Under the pieces are notes generated by a model. It searched no databases. It saw only the letters and a list, made by a program, of their open reading frames with translations, and was not told the origin of the DNA. The translations under genes and the position numbers were made by a program. A stretch of DNA of 64,000 nucleotides from an uncultured Eubacteriales bacterium (GTDB lineage: Bacteria > Bacillota > Clostridia > Oscillospirales > Oscillospiraceae): contig CABUJV010000008.1 in assembly GCA_902492005.1 (NCBI GenBank), positions 1-64,000 on the forward strand, written 5' to 3'. Shown piece by piece: positions 51,963-60,626 of this stretch. The first letter of the stretch is position 1, and each line of letters opens with the position of its first letter.

Positions 51963-52499
51963 ATGCGTCTGTTCATCGCCGTCGCCTTTCCCGCGCCGCT
52001 GCGGGAACAGCTCCGCCGGGCCGCCGGGCGGCTGCAGGGCCAGTGTCTCCGCGGCAGCTTCACCCTGCCGGACAATTTTCATCTCACCCTCGCCTTTCTG
52101 GGCGAGACCGAACGCCGGGCCGCCGCCGAGTCCGCCATGGACCGGGTGTCCGCCCCGGGCTTTTATCTCCAGGTCGGGGCCCCCGGCCTGTTCCGCCAGC
52201 GGGGCGGCGATCTCTGGTGGCTGGGCGTGGAGCCCTCTCCCGCCCTGCTGGAGGTCCACCGCCAGCTTACAGAGGAGTTGGGCGCGGCGGGCTTCGCCTT
52301 GGAGCGGCGCCCCTTTCGCCCCCATCTGACTCTGGGCCGTCAGGTGCTCCTCGCCCCGGGCTTTGACCGTCCGGCCTTCGCCCGCTCCCTGCCGCCCATG
52401 GGTATGGAGGTGCGGCGCATCACCCTGATGCAGTCGGAGCGCATCCAGGGCCGCCTGACCTATACTCCTCTCCATCACCGCTCCCTTTCCTCCGGTTGA
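51963..52499 (+). CDS. thpR: RNA 2',3'-cyclic phosphodiesterase (2H family)
   Basis: 178 residues. Two HxTx motifs, HLTL at about 40-43 and HLTL at about 121-124, form the 2H phosphoesterase active site, and the start MRLFIAVAFP is typical. It opens 2',3'-cyclic phosphate ends or acts as a 2'-5' RNA ligase. ATG 51963 is preceded by AAAGGGGG. Confidence 0.92.
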   Translation: MRLFIAVAFPAPLREQLRRAAGRLQGQCLRGSFTLPDNFHLTLAFLGETERRAAAESAMDRVSAPGFYLQVGAPGLFRQRGGDLWWLGVEPSPALLEVHRQLTEELGAAGFALERRPFRPHLTLGRQVLLAPGFDRPAFARSLPPMGMEVRRITLMQSERIQGRLTYTPLHHRSLSSG

Positions 52500-52542
52500 C
52501 AAAGAAGCGCGCGCACGGATCCCGTACGCGCGCTTCTTTGTT
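52500..52542. terminator. bidirectional terminator
   Basis: CAAAGAAGCGCGCGCACGG and its near-complement around ATCC, between convergent thpR and the M23 gene. Confidence 0.85.
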
Positions 52543-53297
52543 CAAGGCGTGTGCTGTGGCAGGAAGGAGACCGGATCCACCGATTCATCCTCCCGGATCA
52601 TCTCAAAGTGGAGATGGGAGGGCTTGGCGGCCTCCGCCGCCGCGGTGTCCCCCACTGCGCCCAGGACGGCCCCCGTCTGAACCGCGTCTCCCACTTGGAC
52701 GGCGGGGGCGGCGGCCAGGTTGGCATAGACGCTTTTCAGCCCGTCGCCGTGGTCCACCACGATGGTGGTCCCCATCAGCACGTCGTCCTCAATGGACGCC
52801 ACCGTGCCCGCCGCGACAGCCAGCACCTCCGTACCCAGGCTGGCCGCAATGTCCAGACCCGAGTGGGTGCGCCAGTCGCCCATGGTCTCGTCATAGGCCA
52901 GCACCTCCAGGGAGTAGTCCGCGATCACTTCCCCCTTCACCGGCCAGGTAAAGACCGTCGGGGTTGCGGGCGTCTGGGCCGGGGCGGGGCTGGCCGAAAC
53001 GGCCGGGCTGCCGGACGGCTGCGTGGCCGCGGGGGCAGACGTGCCCAGGCTGGGGGACGCCTGGGGCGAGGCCGAGGGCTTCACCGGCTGGGGCGAGGCC
53101 GACTGGGAGGGGGAGGGGGTCACCACCACCTGGGTGGGGCCCGCCACGGCGGTATTGCCGCCGTCTCCCAGATTCAGAGAGGAAAAGAGATAATAGCCCG
53201 AGATTCCAATTGCGGCGACGCAGAGGAACAGGACTATGTAAAAGCCCTTTCCCGCCATAAAGTCGCCAATCAGTTCCACAAAAGGTCGTTTTTTCAT
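52542..53297 (-). CDS. M23-family protein, SpoIIQ-like
   Basis: 251 residues: a cytoplasmic N-terminus, one membrane segment at about 18-40, a proline/serine/alanine-rich linker (about 60-115), and an M23 (LytM) domain. The TMGDWRTHSGLDIAA segment (about 140-154) with the zinc-ligand pair H and D, and HLHFE near 232, look intact. The DWRTHxGxD context is typical of SpoIIQ, which links the mother cell and forespore membranes. A forespore-type promoter supports this. A general wall hydrolase is the alternative. Confidence 0.78.
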   Translation of the reverse strand: MKKRPFVELIGDFMAGKGFYIVLFLCVAAIGISGYYLFSSLNLGDGGNTAVAGPTQVVVTPSPSQSASPQPVKPSASPQASPSLGTSAPAATQPSGSPAVSASPAPAQTPATPTVFTWPVKGEVIADYSLEVLAYDETMGDWRTHSGLDIAASLGTEVLAVAAGTVASIEDDVLMGTTIVVDHGDGLKSVYANLAAAPAVQVGDAVQTGAVLGAVGDTAAAEAAKPSHLHFEMIREDESVDPVSFLPQHTP

Positions 53298-53319
53298 TGG
53301 TTGGAAACACCTCCGGCCC

Positions 53320-53349
53320 TATTGTGGACACGTTGCTTCCAACTTATAC
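53320..53349 (-). promoter_or_regulatory. sigma-F/G-type promoter of the SpoIIQ-like gene
   Basis: On the minus strand GTATA (53349-53345), an 18-bp spacer, and CACAATA (53326-53320), one mismatch to CATNHTA. Confidence 0.45.
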
Positions 53350-53370
53350 ATTCTTACCCAGAAATTTCTC

Positions 53371-53400
53371 TTGACTTTTTTGTTCTACTGTGCATATATA
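53371..53400 (+). promoter_or_regulatory. promoter of exporter cassette 2
   Basis: TTGACT at 53371-53376, 18-bp spacer, TATATA at 53395-53400. A long leader (about 140 bases) follows. Unlike cassette 1, no 11-bp-phased GTTT repeats are present. Confidence 0.55.
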
Positions 53401-53544
53401 TTATATACAATATAAACAGTTAGGGCCTCTGAGAAAAATTTTATGAAAATTTAAGGTTTCCTCTTCCCTTCCCTTCATCTTTCTCTGGTATCGTAAAGGA
53501 ACATTGGGAAAGGTACATACCCCATTCGTAAAGGAGTCGGCAAC

Positions 53545-55221
53545 ATGGAACAAACTGTCGTCAAGCAAGAACCCACGGCCGAAGCGGCCGTCTCTCCCAC
53601 CCGGGAGACGGCGCAGAAGCCCAAAATCAAATCTCCCGCGTCCAAAAAGCGGCGCACGTGGATCAAGCGTCTGATCATCCTGGCGGTGCTGGCCGCCCTG
53701 GTGGTCTTTCTGTTCAAAAGCTGCTCCGGCAGCGGCAGCGTGATGGCCGCGGGCGCCTACATACCCGCCTCCGCCGTCCGGCAGGAGCTGCTGGTCTCCG
53801 TCTCCGGCACCGGCACCATCGAGCCCATCCACTCCTATAAGGTGACCACCCTGATCCAGGGCGAGGTGCTGGAGGCCCCCTTTGAGGAGGGTCAGACCGT
53901 CCGCAAGGGCGACCTGCTCTTCCGCATCGACTCCAAGAACGTGGAGGCCTCCATCCGGCAGGCCGAGCTGAGTCTGGAGTCCGCCCGCCTCAACTACAAC
54001 CAGCTCCTCAAGAACCAGTCCGACAGCCAGAAGAATGCCGCCGTCAAGGCCACCGCCGCCGGCGTGGTCACCAAGCTGTATGTGGACGAGGGGGACATGG
54101 TGTCGGCGGGCGCACCCATCGCCGACATTTTGGACCGGGACAACCTGAAGCTCACCGTCCCCTTCCACTCCGTCCAGGCGGCCTCCATCTCCGTGGGCCA
54201 GCAGGCCCTGGTCAGCGTGGACGGCACCATGGATACCCTGTACGGCACGGTGGACTCCATCGCCGCCACCGATGAGGTGGGCCCCGGCGGCACCCTGGTC
54301 CGGCCGGTCACCATCCGGCTGGCGAATCCCGGCGCGCTGGACAACACCTCCAGCGGCTCGGCCACCATCAACGGCTCCGCCAGCGCCTCCAGCAGCACCT
54401 TCGCCTACGCCGAGAGCAAGCAGGTGGTGGCCAAGACCTCCGGCGAGCTCAAGAGCCTCACCGTCCAGGAGGGGGACCGGGTCTTTCAGGATCAGGTCAT
54501 CGGCGGCTTTGACGAGACCGACATGGACACGCAGATTGAAAACGCCGCCATCCAGGTCAAGACCGCCGAGCTGACCCTCCAGAACGCCAGAGATAAGCTG
54601 GAGGACTACTCCATCACCTCCACCATCGACGGCGAGGTCATTGAGAAGAACTACGACGTGGGGGACAACATCGACGCCACCACCGGCTCCACCAGCGGCG
54701 TCACTTACCCCGCCGTCATCTACGACCTGTCCGCCCTCACCTTCGACATCAGCATCCACGAGCTGGATATCAACAAGATTCAGGTGGGACAGCGGGTGGA
54801 GATCACCTCCGATGCGCTGGACGGCCGGAGCTTTACCGGTACGGTGGACAAGGTGAACATCAACGGCGCCACCTCCAACGGCGTCACCACATACCCCGTC
54901 ACCGTGCGCATCGACGGCTCTCCCCAGGAGCTGAAGCCCGGCATGAACATCTCCGCCCGGATCATCGTGGAGGATGCCGGCGAGGTGCTGTGCATCCCCG
55001 TAGAGGCGGTGAGCCGGGGCCAGAACGGCGTCAGCCTCGTCAAGGTAGCGGGCCCCGGCGCGCTGGACGAGGCGGGCAACCTGGCCGACCCCTCCAAGCT
55101 GGAGGACCGGGAGGTCACCCTGGGCCGGAACGACGAATCCTGCATTGAGGTTCTCTCGGGGCTGGAGGAGGGCGAGACCATCTTTATCCAGAACGCCGCT
55201 TCCGCCAACCCCTGGGGCTGA
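53545..55221 (+). CDS. MacA/HlyD-type adaptor subunit of an ABC exporter, cassette 2
   Basis: 558 residues with a longer cytoplasmic N-terminus than cassette 1 (basic, proline-rich, about 1-38), membrane segment at about 39-58, then lipoyl/barrel-sandwich and beta-barrel regions. The paired phrases SVSGTGTIEPIHSYKVTTL here and SITGSGTLEAANSYSVTTL in cassette 1 show the paralogy. It lacks the glycine/methionine/proline tail of the first copy. ATG 53545 follows AAAGGAG. The two-component genes that precede cassette 1 are absent here. Confidence 0.9.
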   Translation: MEQTVVKQEPTAEAAVSPTRETAQKPKIKSPASKKRRTWIKRLIILAVLAALVVFLFKSCSGSGSVMAAGAYIPASAVRQELLVSVSGTGTIEPIHSYKVTTLIQGEVLEAPFEEGQTVRKGDLLFRIDSKNVEASIRQAELSLESARLNYNQLLKNQSDSQKNAAVKATAAGVVTKLYVDEGDMVSAGAPIADILDRDNLKLTVPFHSVQAASISVGQQALVSVDGTMDTLYGTVDSIAATDEVGPGGTLVRPVTIRLANPGALDNTSSGSATINGSASASSSTFAYAESKQVVAKTSGELKSLTVQEGDRVFQDQVIGGFDETDMDTQIENAAIQVKTAELTLQNARDKLEDYSITSTIDGEVIEKNYDVGDNIDATTGSTSGVTYPAVIYDLSALTFDISIHELDINKIQVGQRVEITSDALDGRSFTGTVDKVNINGATSNGVTTYPVTVRIDGSPQELKPGMNISARIIVEDAGEVLCIPVEAVSRGQNGVSLVKVAGPGALDEAGNLADPSKLEDREVTLGRNDESCIEVLSGLEEGETIFIQNAASANPWG

Positions 55222-55241
55222 TAGCGGGGGGATCAGATCAT

Positions 55242-56012
55242 ATGGAACACCTCATTGAACTCAAGAACGTCTACAAAATCTACCAGATGGGCGGCGAGAC
55301 CGTCCACGCCCTGGACGGCGTGAGTCTGGTCATCGACCCGGGGGAATTCGTGGCCATCGTGGGCTCCTCCGGCTCGGGCAAGTCCACCGCCATGAACATC
55401 ATCGGCTGTCTGGACGTGCCCACCTCCGGCACCTACCATCTGGGCGGCGTGGATGTGTCCACCATGGATGACGACGACCAGGCCGAGATCCGCAACAAAA
55501 TGCTGGGCTTCATCTTCCAGCAGTATAACCTCATCCCCAAGCTGAACGTGCTGGAGAACGTGGAGCTTCCCCTTCTCTACGCCGGCGTGGACGCCGCAGA
55601 GCGGCGGGAGCGGGCCATGGGCGCCCTGTCCCGGGTGGGCCTGGCAGACAAGTGCAAAAACCTGCCCAGCCAGCTCTCCGGCGGCCAGCAGCAGCGGGCC
55701 TCCATTGCCCGGGCCCTGGCGGGCAGCCCTTCGGTCATCCTGGCCGATGAGCCCACCGGCGCTCTGGACTCCCGCACCGGCCGGGAGGTGCTCTCCTTCC
55801 TCCAGAAGCTGAACCGGGAGGGGGACACCGTGGTCCTCATCACCCACGACAACTCCATCGCCGTCAGGGCCAACCGCATCGTCCGCCTCCAGGACGGCCG
55901 GATCATCTACGACGGCGACGCCCGGGACCCCAGGGCCGTGGTCCAGCCCGAGGAGGACCTCGGCGGCATCCGGGGCTTTGACGCGCCGGACGGAGAGGGG
56001 GCCGGGGCATGA
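55242..56012 (+). CDS. MacB-type ABC exporter ATPase, cassette 2
   Basis: 256 residues. Walker A GSSGSGKS (about 41-48), signature LSGGQQQR (about 145), Walker B/D-loop ADEPTGALDS, and H loop ITHDN. Very close to the ATPase at 4314, including the MGGETVHALDG / MGDTTVVAADH recognition stretch. It overlaps the permease start by 4 bp. Confidence 0.95.
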   Translation: MEHLIELKNVYKIYQMGGETVHALDGVSLVIDPGEFVAIVGSSGSGKSTAMNIIGCLDVPTSGTYHLGGVDVSTMDDDDQAEIRNKMLGFIFQQYNLIPKLNVLENVELPLLYAGVDAAERRERAMGALSRVGLADKCKNLPSQLSGGQQQRASIARALAGSPSVILADEPTGALDSRTGREVLSFLQKLNREGDTVVLITHDNSIAVRANRIVRLQDGRIIYDGDARDPRAVVQPEEDLGGIRGFDAPDGEGAGA

Positions 56013-57244
56013 ATTTCACACAGTCCTTCCGCCTGGCCGTCAAGTCCCTGCTGACCAGCAAGATGCGGGCTCTGCTGACCATGCTGGGCATCATCATCGG
56101 CGTGGGCGCCGTTATCGTCATCACCAGCCTGGGCAACGGCATGCAGCAGATGATGAACCAGCAGTTCGAGCAGCTGGGCGCCAACCTGCTCCAGGTACAG
56201 ATCTACAACTACGGCGGGGCCTCCTCCCGCATGGTGGACCCCGCCGACATGTACGCCCTGGTGGACAAATATCCCCAGTATCTCTCCGGCGTCAGTCCCT
56301 ATGTGCGCACCCAGGCCGTGGTGCGGCAGGGCTCGGAGGAGTTTGGGCGCACCACCATCTACGGCGTCAGCGAGTTCTTCTACGACGCCGGCCGGAACCA
56401 GGCTATGAGCGGCGAGACCCTGGCCCAGGGCCGGTTCCTCTCCTACGTTGACGTGGACCGCTACCAGAACGTGTGCGTCATCGGCAGCTACCTCGCCCAG
56501 AACGCCTTCGGCGGTGACGCCCTGGGCAGGACCCTCACCGTCCGGGGCACCCCCTTCACCGTCATCGGCGTGCTGACGCAGCAAGCAGACGGCGCCGAGG
56601 GCAGCGGCGACGACGTGCTCTTCCTGCCCTACGGAAACGCCATGCGGCTCAACGGCACCGGCTGGGTGGACCTCTACCTCTTCAACAGCACCAGCAAGGC
56701 CGGCTCCACCGCCGCCAAGGGCATCATTGAAAACCGGCTCTTCCAGACCTACCAGGACGAGGACGCCTACTTCGTCATGTCCAGCGCCGAGATGATGGAC
56801 GCCATGAACACCATGATGAGCACCATGATGCTGGTGCTGGTGGCCATCGCTGCCATCTCCCTGCTGGTGGGCGGCATCGGCATCATGAACATCATGCTGG
56901 TCTCCGTCACCGAGCGGACCCGGGAGATCGGCATCCGCAAGTCCCTGGGGGCCAAGCGCAAGGATATCCGGGGCCAGTTCATCATCGAGGCCGGCACCAC
57001 CTCCGCCATCGGCGGCGTGCTGGGCATCGGCGTGGGCATCGGGCTGGCCCAGCTCGCCGGGGGCCTCATCGGCGGCATGATGGCGGCCCAGATGGGCGGC
57101 AGCGCCGCCTTCTCCGCCGTGCCCACCCTGGGCTCGGTGGCCATCGCCTTCGGCGTCAGCGTAGGCATCGGCATCCTCTTCGGCTACCTGCCCGCCAACA
57201 AGGCTGCCCGCCTCAACCCCATCGACGCCCTGCGGTATGATTGA
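56009..57244 (+). CDS. MacB-type ABC exporter permease, cassette 2
   Basis: 411 residues, four membrane helices with a large external MacB core domain. TMLGIIIGVGAVIVITSLGN at the first helix, TERTREIGIRKSLGAK in the conserved cytoplasmic loop, and PANKAARLNPIDAL at the end. Sixteen residues longer than the first copy, mostly in a helix-connecting segment (MMAAQMGGSAAF near 365). Confidence 0.93.
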   Translation: MNFTQSFRLAVKSLLTSKMRALLTMLGIIIGVGAVIVITSLGNGMQQMMNQQFEQLGANLLQVQIYNYGGASSRMVDPADMYALVDKYPQYLSGVSPYVRTQAVVRQGSEEFGRTTIYGVSEFFYDAGRNQAMSGETLAQGRFLSYVDVDRYQNVCVIGSYLAQNAFGGDALGRTLTVRGTPFTVIGVLTQQADGAEGSGDDVLFLPYGNAMRLNGTGWVDLYLFNSTSKAGSTAAKGIIENRLFQTYQDEDAYFVMSSAEMMDAMNTMMSTMMLVLVAIAAISLLVGGIGIMNIMLVSVTERTREIGIRKSLGAKRKDIRGQFIIEAGTTSAIGGVLGIGVGIGLAQLAGGLIGGMMAAQMGGSAAFSAVPTLGSVAIAFGVSVGIGILFGYLPANKAARLNPIDALRYD

Positions 57245-57286
57245 GCCGGCGCGCCATCCCCTTACTTGACAGAAGGAGCGAAAAAG

Positions 57287-59152
57287 ATGAAGAAACGAGT
57301 TGCAAGCGCCCTGCTCTGCGCGGTCCTGGTCCTGTCTCTGTTCCCCGCCGCCCGGGCGGCCCAGGCGCCCGCCGAGGAGGAGGCCGCCCAGGTGCTCGCC
57401 GCCCTGGACATCATGACCGGCAACGAAAACGGCGACCTGATGCTGGGCCGCGCCGTCACCCGGGCCGAATTTACCAAGCTGGTGGTGGCCGCCTCCCCGC
57501 TGCGGGACAACGTGGGCCCCGAGACCGCCACCGATCCCTACCCCGACGTGCCCCGCACCCACTGGGCGGCGGGCTACGTGGCCGCCGCCGTCAGCGCCGG
57601 TCTGGTCCGGGGCAACCTCTACGGCTATTTTGAGCCCGAGCGCAACATCACTCTGGCCGAGGGCGTCACCATGGTTCTGCGGCTGCTGGGCTACCGGGAC
57701 TCCGACTTTACCGGCGCTTATCCCGCCGGTCAGATGGCCAAATACCGGGCCCTGGGCCTGGACGCCGGCGTGCCCACCACCGCCTCCACCGGGGAGCTGA
57801 CCCGGCGGGACGCGCTGTACCTCTTTTACAACCTGCTGACCGCCAAGACCGCCGACGGCTCGGCCTGCCTGCTGGACGTGCTCAGGCCCGGCGAGAATCT
57901 GGTCACTGCCTCCGGCGCCGTCAACACTGTGGCCCTCGTCAACGCGGCCATGGAGGGCCCTGTGGTGGCCAGCGGCGACTGGCAGTCCAAGCTGCCCTTT
58001 GACCCGTCCGCCGCCAGAGTCTACCGGGGCGGCTCCGCCTCGGCCCTCTCCGCGGTGGCCGCCAACGACGTGGTCTACTATTCCAAGCCCATGCGCACGC
58101 TGTGGGTCTACTCCAACAAGGTCACCGGCAGCATCGAGGCCGTCACCCCCGCCTCCTCCCCCGCCTCGGTCACCGTGGCGGGTAAGAGCTATTCCATCGA
58201 GACCCCGGCCTCCGCCTACGACCTCAGCGATCTGGGCCCCTTCCGGGTGGGCGATTCGGTGACTCTCCTGCTGGGCCGGGACAACCAGGTGGCCGCCGTG
58301 CTGGACCCCGTCCAGACCGGCTCCACCGTCTACGGCCTGGTCACCGCCGTGGAGACCGGCTCCTATGAGGACGCCTCCGGCAATCCCTATACCGCCTCCA
58401 CCCTCACCGTCCGGGCCACCGACGGAAACACCTACTCCTACCGCTGGGACCAGAAGAACCTGAAGGCGGGCGCGCTGGTCCAGGTGACCGCCAACGGCGG
58501 CGCGGTCCAGATCACCCGCCTGAGCGGCAGCAGCATCAGCGGCAAGGTAAACGCCGACGGCACCCGGCTGGGCTCCTACGCCCTGGCCGACGACGTGGAG
58601 ATTCTGGACACCTACGGCGACACCCAGGCCGTGCGGGTCTACCCCTCCCGCCTGAAAGGCGTCAGCCTCCGGGAGAGCGACGTCCGCTTCTACCAGTTGG
58701 ACGAACACGGCGCCGTCCGCCGCCTCATTCTGAACGAGGTCACCGGCGACATGCACCGCTACGGTGTGCTCACCCACATCCGCGAGACGGATATGGGCAT
58801 GGCGGTCTCCGGCGTCTATGAGTACGACATCGGCGGCGTGCAGCAGGCCCCCATCACCGGTGCCACCCTGTACAACGTCAAGACCGGCCCCTTCCAGCTC
58901 AAGCAGGACGCGGACGGCGTCGCCCTGGCCAACCTGACCGGGGTGGATCTGACCGGGGTGGACGGCAAGACGGCCTATGCCGGCAGCCGGACGTATCCCC
59001 TCTCGGATACGGCGGCCGTCTATGAGCTGCGCGGCAACACCTACTATTACGCCTCCCTCTCCATGGTGTCCGGCGGGGACTACACCCTCACCGGCTACTA
59101 TGACAAGCCCGCCGACCAGGGCGGCTGCATCCGGGTCATCGTGGCCCGCTGA
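57287..59152 (+). CDS. SLH-domain surface protein, cassette 2
   Basis: 621 residues, paralogue of the protein at 6258. Signal peptide about 1-24 (ending ARAAQA), SLH modules at about 25-190 (RTHWAAGYVAAAVSAG in the second), and a long unrecognised region shared with the first copy. Shared landmarks include VYRGGSASALSAV, LWVYSNKVTG, VRVYPSRLKGV and a C-terminal YTLTGYYDKP segment. It follows the permease by 42 bp and is followed by a terminator, so the four genes are one operon. Confidence 0.88.
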   Translation: MKKRVASALLCAVLVLSLFPAARAAQAPAEEEAAQVLAALDIMTGNENGDLMLGRAVTRAEFTKLVVAASPLRDNVGPETATDPYPDVPRTHWAAGYVAAAVSAGLVRGNLYGYFEPERNITLAEGVTMVLRLLGYRDSDFTGAYPAGQMAKYRALGLDAGVPTTASTGELTRRDALYLFYNLLTAKTADGSACLLDVLRPGENLVTASGAVNTVALVNAAMEGPVVASGDWQSKLPFDPSAARVYRGGSASALSAVAANDVVYYSKPMRTLWVYSNKVTGSIEAVTPASSPASVTVAGKSYSIETPASAYDLSDLGPFRVGDSVTLLLGRDNQVAAVLDPVQTGSTVYGLVTAVETGSYEDASGNPYTASTLTVRATDGNTYSYRWDQKNLKAGALVQVTANGGAVQITRLSGSSISGKVNADGTRLGSYALADDVEILDTYGDTQAVRVYPSRLKGVSLRESDVRFYQLDEHGAVRRLILNEVTGDMHRYGVLTHIRETDMGMAVSGVYEYDIGGVQQAPITGATLYNVKTGPFQLKQDADGVALANLTGVDLTGVDGKTAYAGSRTYPLSDTAAVYELRGNTYYYASLSMVSGGDYTLTGYYDKPADQGGCIRVIVAR

Positions 59153-59156
59153 ACGG

Positions 59157-59195
59157 AAAAGGGCCCCCGGCGGACTTCCGCCGGGGGCCCTTTTT
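59157..59195. terminator. bidirectional terminator
   Basis: AAAAGGGCCCCCGGCGGA and its complement with a CTTC loop, then TTTTTC; shared with the leftward radical SAM gene. Confidence 0.9.
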
Positions 59196-60082
59196 CATTC
59201 GACGCCGGTCAGATCGAAGAGGGGAATGTAGCCGTTGTCGGCGGCCGCTGCGTCCTGAATGAAGCCCTCCAGGCCCAGATTTTCCATATACTCCGCCGCC
59301 GTCCGGGCCTCTGAGGCCCTCAGCTTCCGGTCGATCTCCGGAAACTCCGCCGCCCGCCCCTGGGGCACATACTGCCGCATCAGGGAGAAGAGCACCGTCC
59401 CCGCCGGAAAGCTCTCCGCCACCCAGTCCATGACGGCCTTGGCCTCGTTTCCCCGGCCGGGCAGGATCAGGTGGCGGACGATCACCCCTCTGCGGAGCAG
59501 TCCGTCCGGCCCCAGCTCATAGGGGCCGGTCTGCCGCACCATCTCCCGGATGGCGGCGCGGCGGGTCTCGGGGTAGTCCGCCGCGCCGGAGTACCGCTCC
59601 GCCAGGGCGGAGGTCCGGTATTTCAGGTCGGGCAGGTAGATCTGAATCTTCCCCTCCAAAGCCCGCAGGGTCTCCACCCGGTCATAGCCGCCGGAGTTCC
59701 ACACCACCGGCGCCGGCAGGGGCTCGTCCAGCATCCGGGCCACAACGTGGGCGTAGTGGGTGGGGTTGACCAGGTTGATGTTGTGGGCCCCCTGGCCAAT
59801 CAGCCCGCAGCAAATCTCCCGCAGGCGCTCCACCGTCACCGGCCGGCCAAAATCCTCCTGACTGATCTGGTGGTTCTGGCAAAACACGCAGCCCAGGGCG
59901 CACCCGGAGAAAAACACCGTACCGGAGCCGTTTGTCCCGGAGATCGGGGGCTCCTCCCACATGTGCAGGGCCGCCCGGGCCACCACCGGCACGCTGGGCA
60001 TCCGGCAGCGGCCCTCCCCGGCGGTCTCGGTGCGCAGGGCCCCGCACTGGCGGGGGCAGAGGTTGCAGAGCATGGGGGTCAC
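59195..60082 (-). CDS. radical SAM protein of the PflA-like COG1313 group
   Basis: 295 residues. An N-terminal cysteine motif CNLCPRQCGA is followed by the radical SAM motif GCALGCVFCQNHQIS (CxxxCxxC). The rest is the short barrel of the PflX-type group. Members resemble glycyl-radical enzyme activases, but no glycyl-radical enzyme gene is adjacent, so the partner is unknown. Confidence 0.85.
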   Translation of the reverse strand: MTPMLCNLCPRQCGALRTETAGEGRCRMPSVPVVARAALHMWEEPPISGTNGSGTVFFSGCALGCVFCQNHQISQEDFGRPVTVERLREICCGLIGQGAHNINLVNPTHYAHVVARMLDEPLPAPVVWNSGGYDRVETLRALEGKIQIYLPDLKYRTSALAERYSGAADYPETRRAAIREMVRQTGPYELGPDGLLRRGVIVRHLILPGRGNEAKAVMDWVAESFPAGTVLFSLMRQYVPQGRAAEFPEIDRKLRASEARTAAEYMENLGLEGFIQDAAAADNGYIPLFDLTGVE

Positions 60083-60140
60083 TTCCTTTGCCTCAAAACA
60101 TGCGGCGGTTTGCTTTACTCACACAGAGGGGCGCCGCAGC

Positions 60141-60362
60141 CTATTCGTCCAACTGATGCAGCCGGGGATCATCCGTCCGGCCCATGAGGTAGTCCACCGA
60201 CACTTCAAACCCGTCTGCAAGCTTCAACAGGCTGTCGTAGCCCGGTTTTTTCCCTGCCTCCAGGTCCTGAAGTCCCCGATAGGACATTCCGGTGGCTTCC
60301 GCCGCCTCTCTTTGCGTCCACCCATTCTTTTTGCGCAGGGCCTTTAATCGTTCCGGAAACAT
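60141..60362 (-). CDS. small XRE-family (Cro/CI-type) repressor
   Basis: 73 residues, a single helix-turn-helix domain: FPERLKALRKKNGWTQREAA then SYRGLQDLEAGKKPGYDSLL. The ending VSVDYLMGRTDD is typical of this class. ATG 60362 has AAAGGAGG in front. The two CACACGC...GCGTGTG operators between this gene and the divergent short gene suggest that it controls both. Confidence 0.88.
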   Translation of the reverse strand: MFPERLKALRKKNGWTQREAAEATGMSYRGLQDLEAGKKPGYDSLLKLADGFEVSVDYLMGRTDDPRLHQLDE

Positions 60363-60374
60363 CCCTTTTCCTCC

Positions 60375-60431
60375 TTTACACACGCATCCGCGTGTGCTAT
60401 AGTATCCTTATAAACACACGCAACCGCGTGT
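60375..60431. promoter_or_regulatory. divergent control region with twin operators
   Basis: CACACGC-ATCC-GCGTGTG (60379-60396) and ACACGC-AACC-GCGTGT (60416-60431) are two copies of one inverted repeat, 37 bp apart centre to centre. The rightward promoter is TTTACA (60375-60380), 17 bp, TATAGT (60398-60403), so the first operator fills its spacer. A leftward promoter with TTGCGT and TATAGC is also possible. Confidence 0.7.
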
Positions 60432-60446
60432 TGAGGAGATGTTCTC

Positions 60447-60626
60447 ATGATCCCTGACATCGAAGCCCTCTACAACGCCTGGGTCTGCGACCCCAAGCCC
60501 CACCTTTGGCCCGACTGCCTCCGGGACCACCCTATGAAAGCCCACGGCCTCTATTGCTTCCGCGAGGGGCTGCGCCTGGGCCTCCTGCTGGCCTCAGACG
60601 CCTTCCTTTCGGAAGTCGGGTCCTAA
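60447..60626 (+). CDS. short XRE-controlled gene, probably cut by the 60.59-kb junction
   Basis: An open frame of 59 codons with a good start (GAGGAG then ATG 60447), so the gene is probably real. I do not recognise it. MIPDIEALYNAWVCDPKP and FREGLRLGLLLAS are followed by a final stretch that lies in the reverse complement of tdk; the last 11 codons are therefore probably foreign, and the original gene was longer or ended nearby. Its promoter carries two operators of the divergent repressor. Confidence 0.55.
   Translation: MIPDIEALYNAWVCDPKPHLWPDCLRDHPMKAHGLYCFREGLRLGLLLASDAFLSEVGS

Noticed and set aside
53431..53460. Possible regulator repeats (TTTATGAAAA, TTTAAGG) before exporter cassette 2
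   Set aside because: The spacing is 10 bp, the copies differ, and they do not match the 11-bp GTTT pattern of cassette 1; AT-rich chance similarity is as likely.
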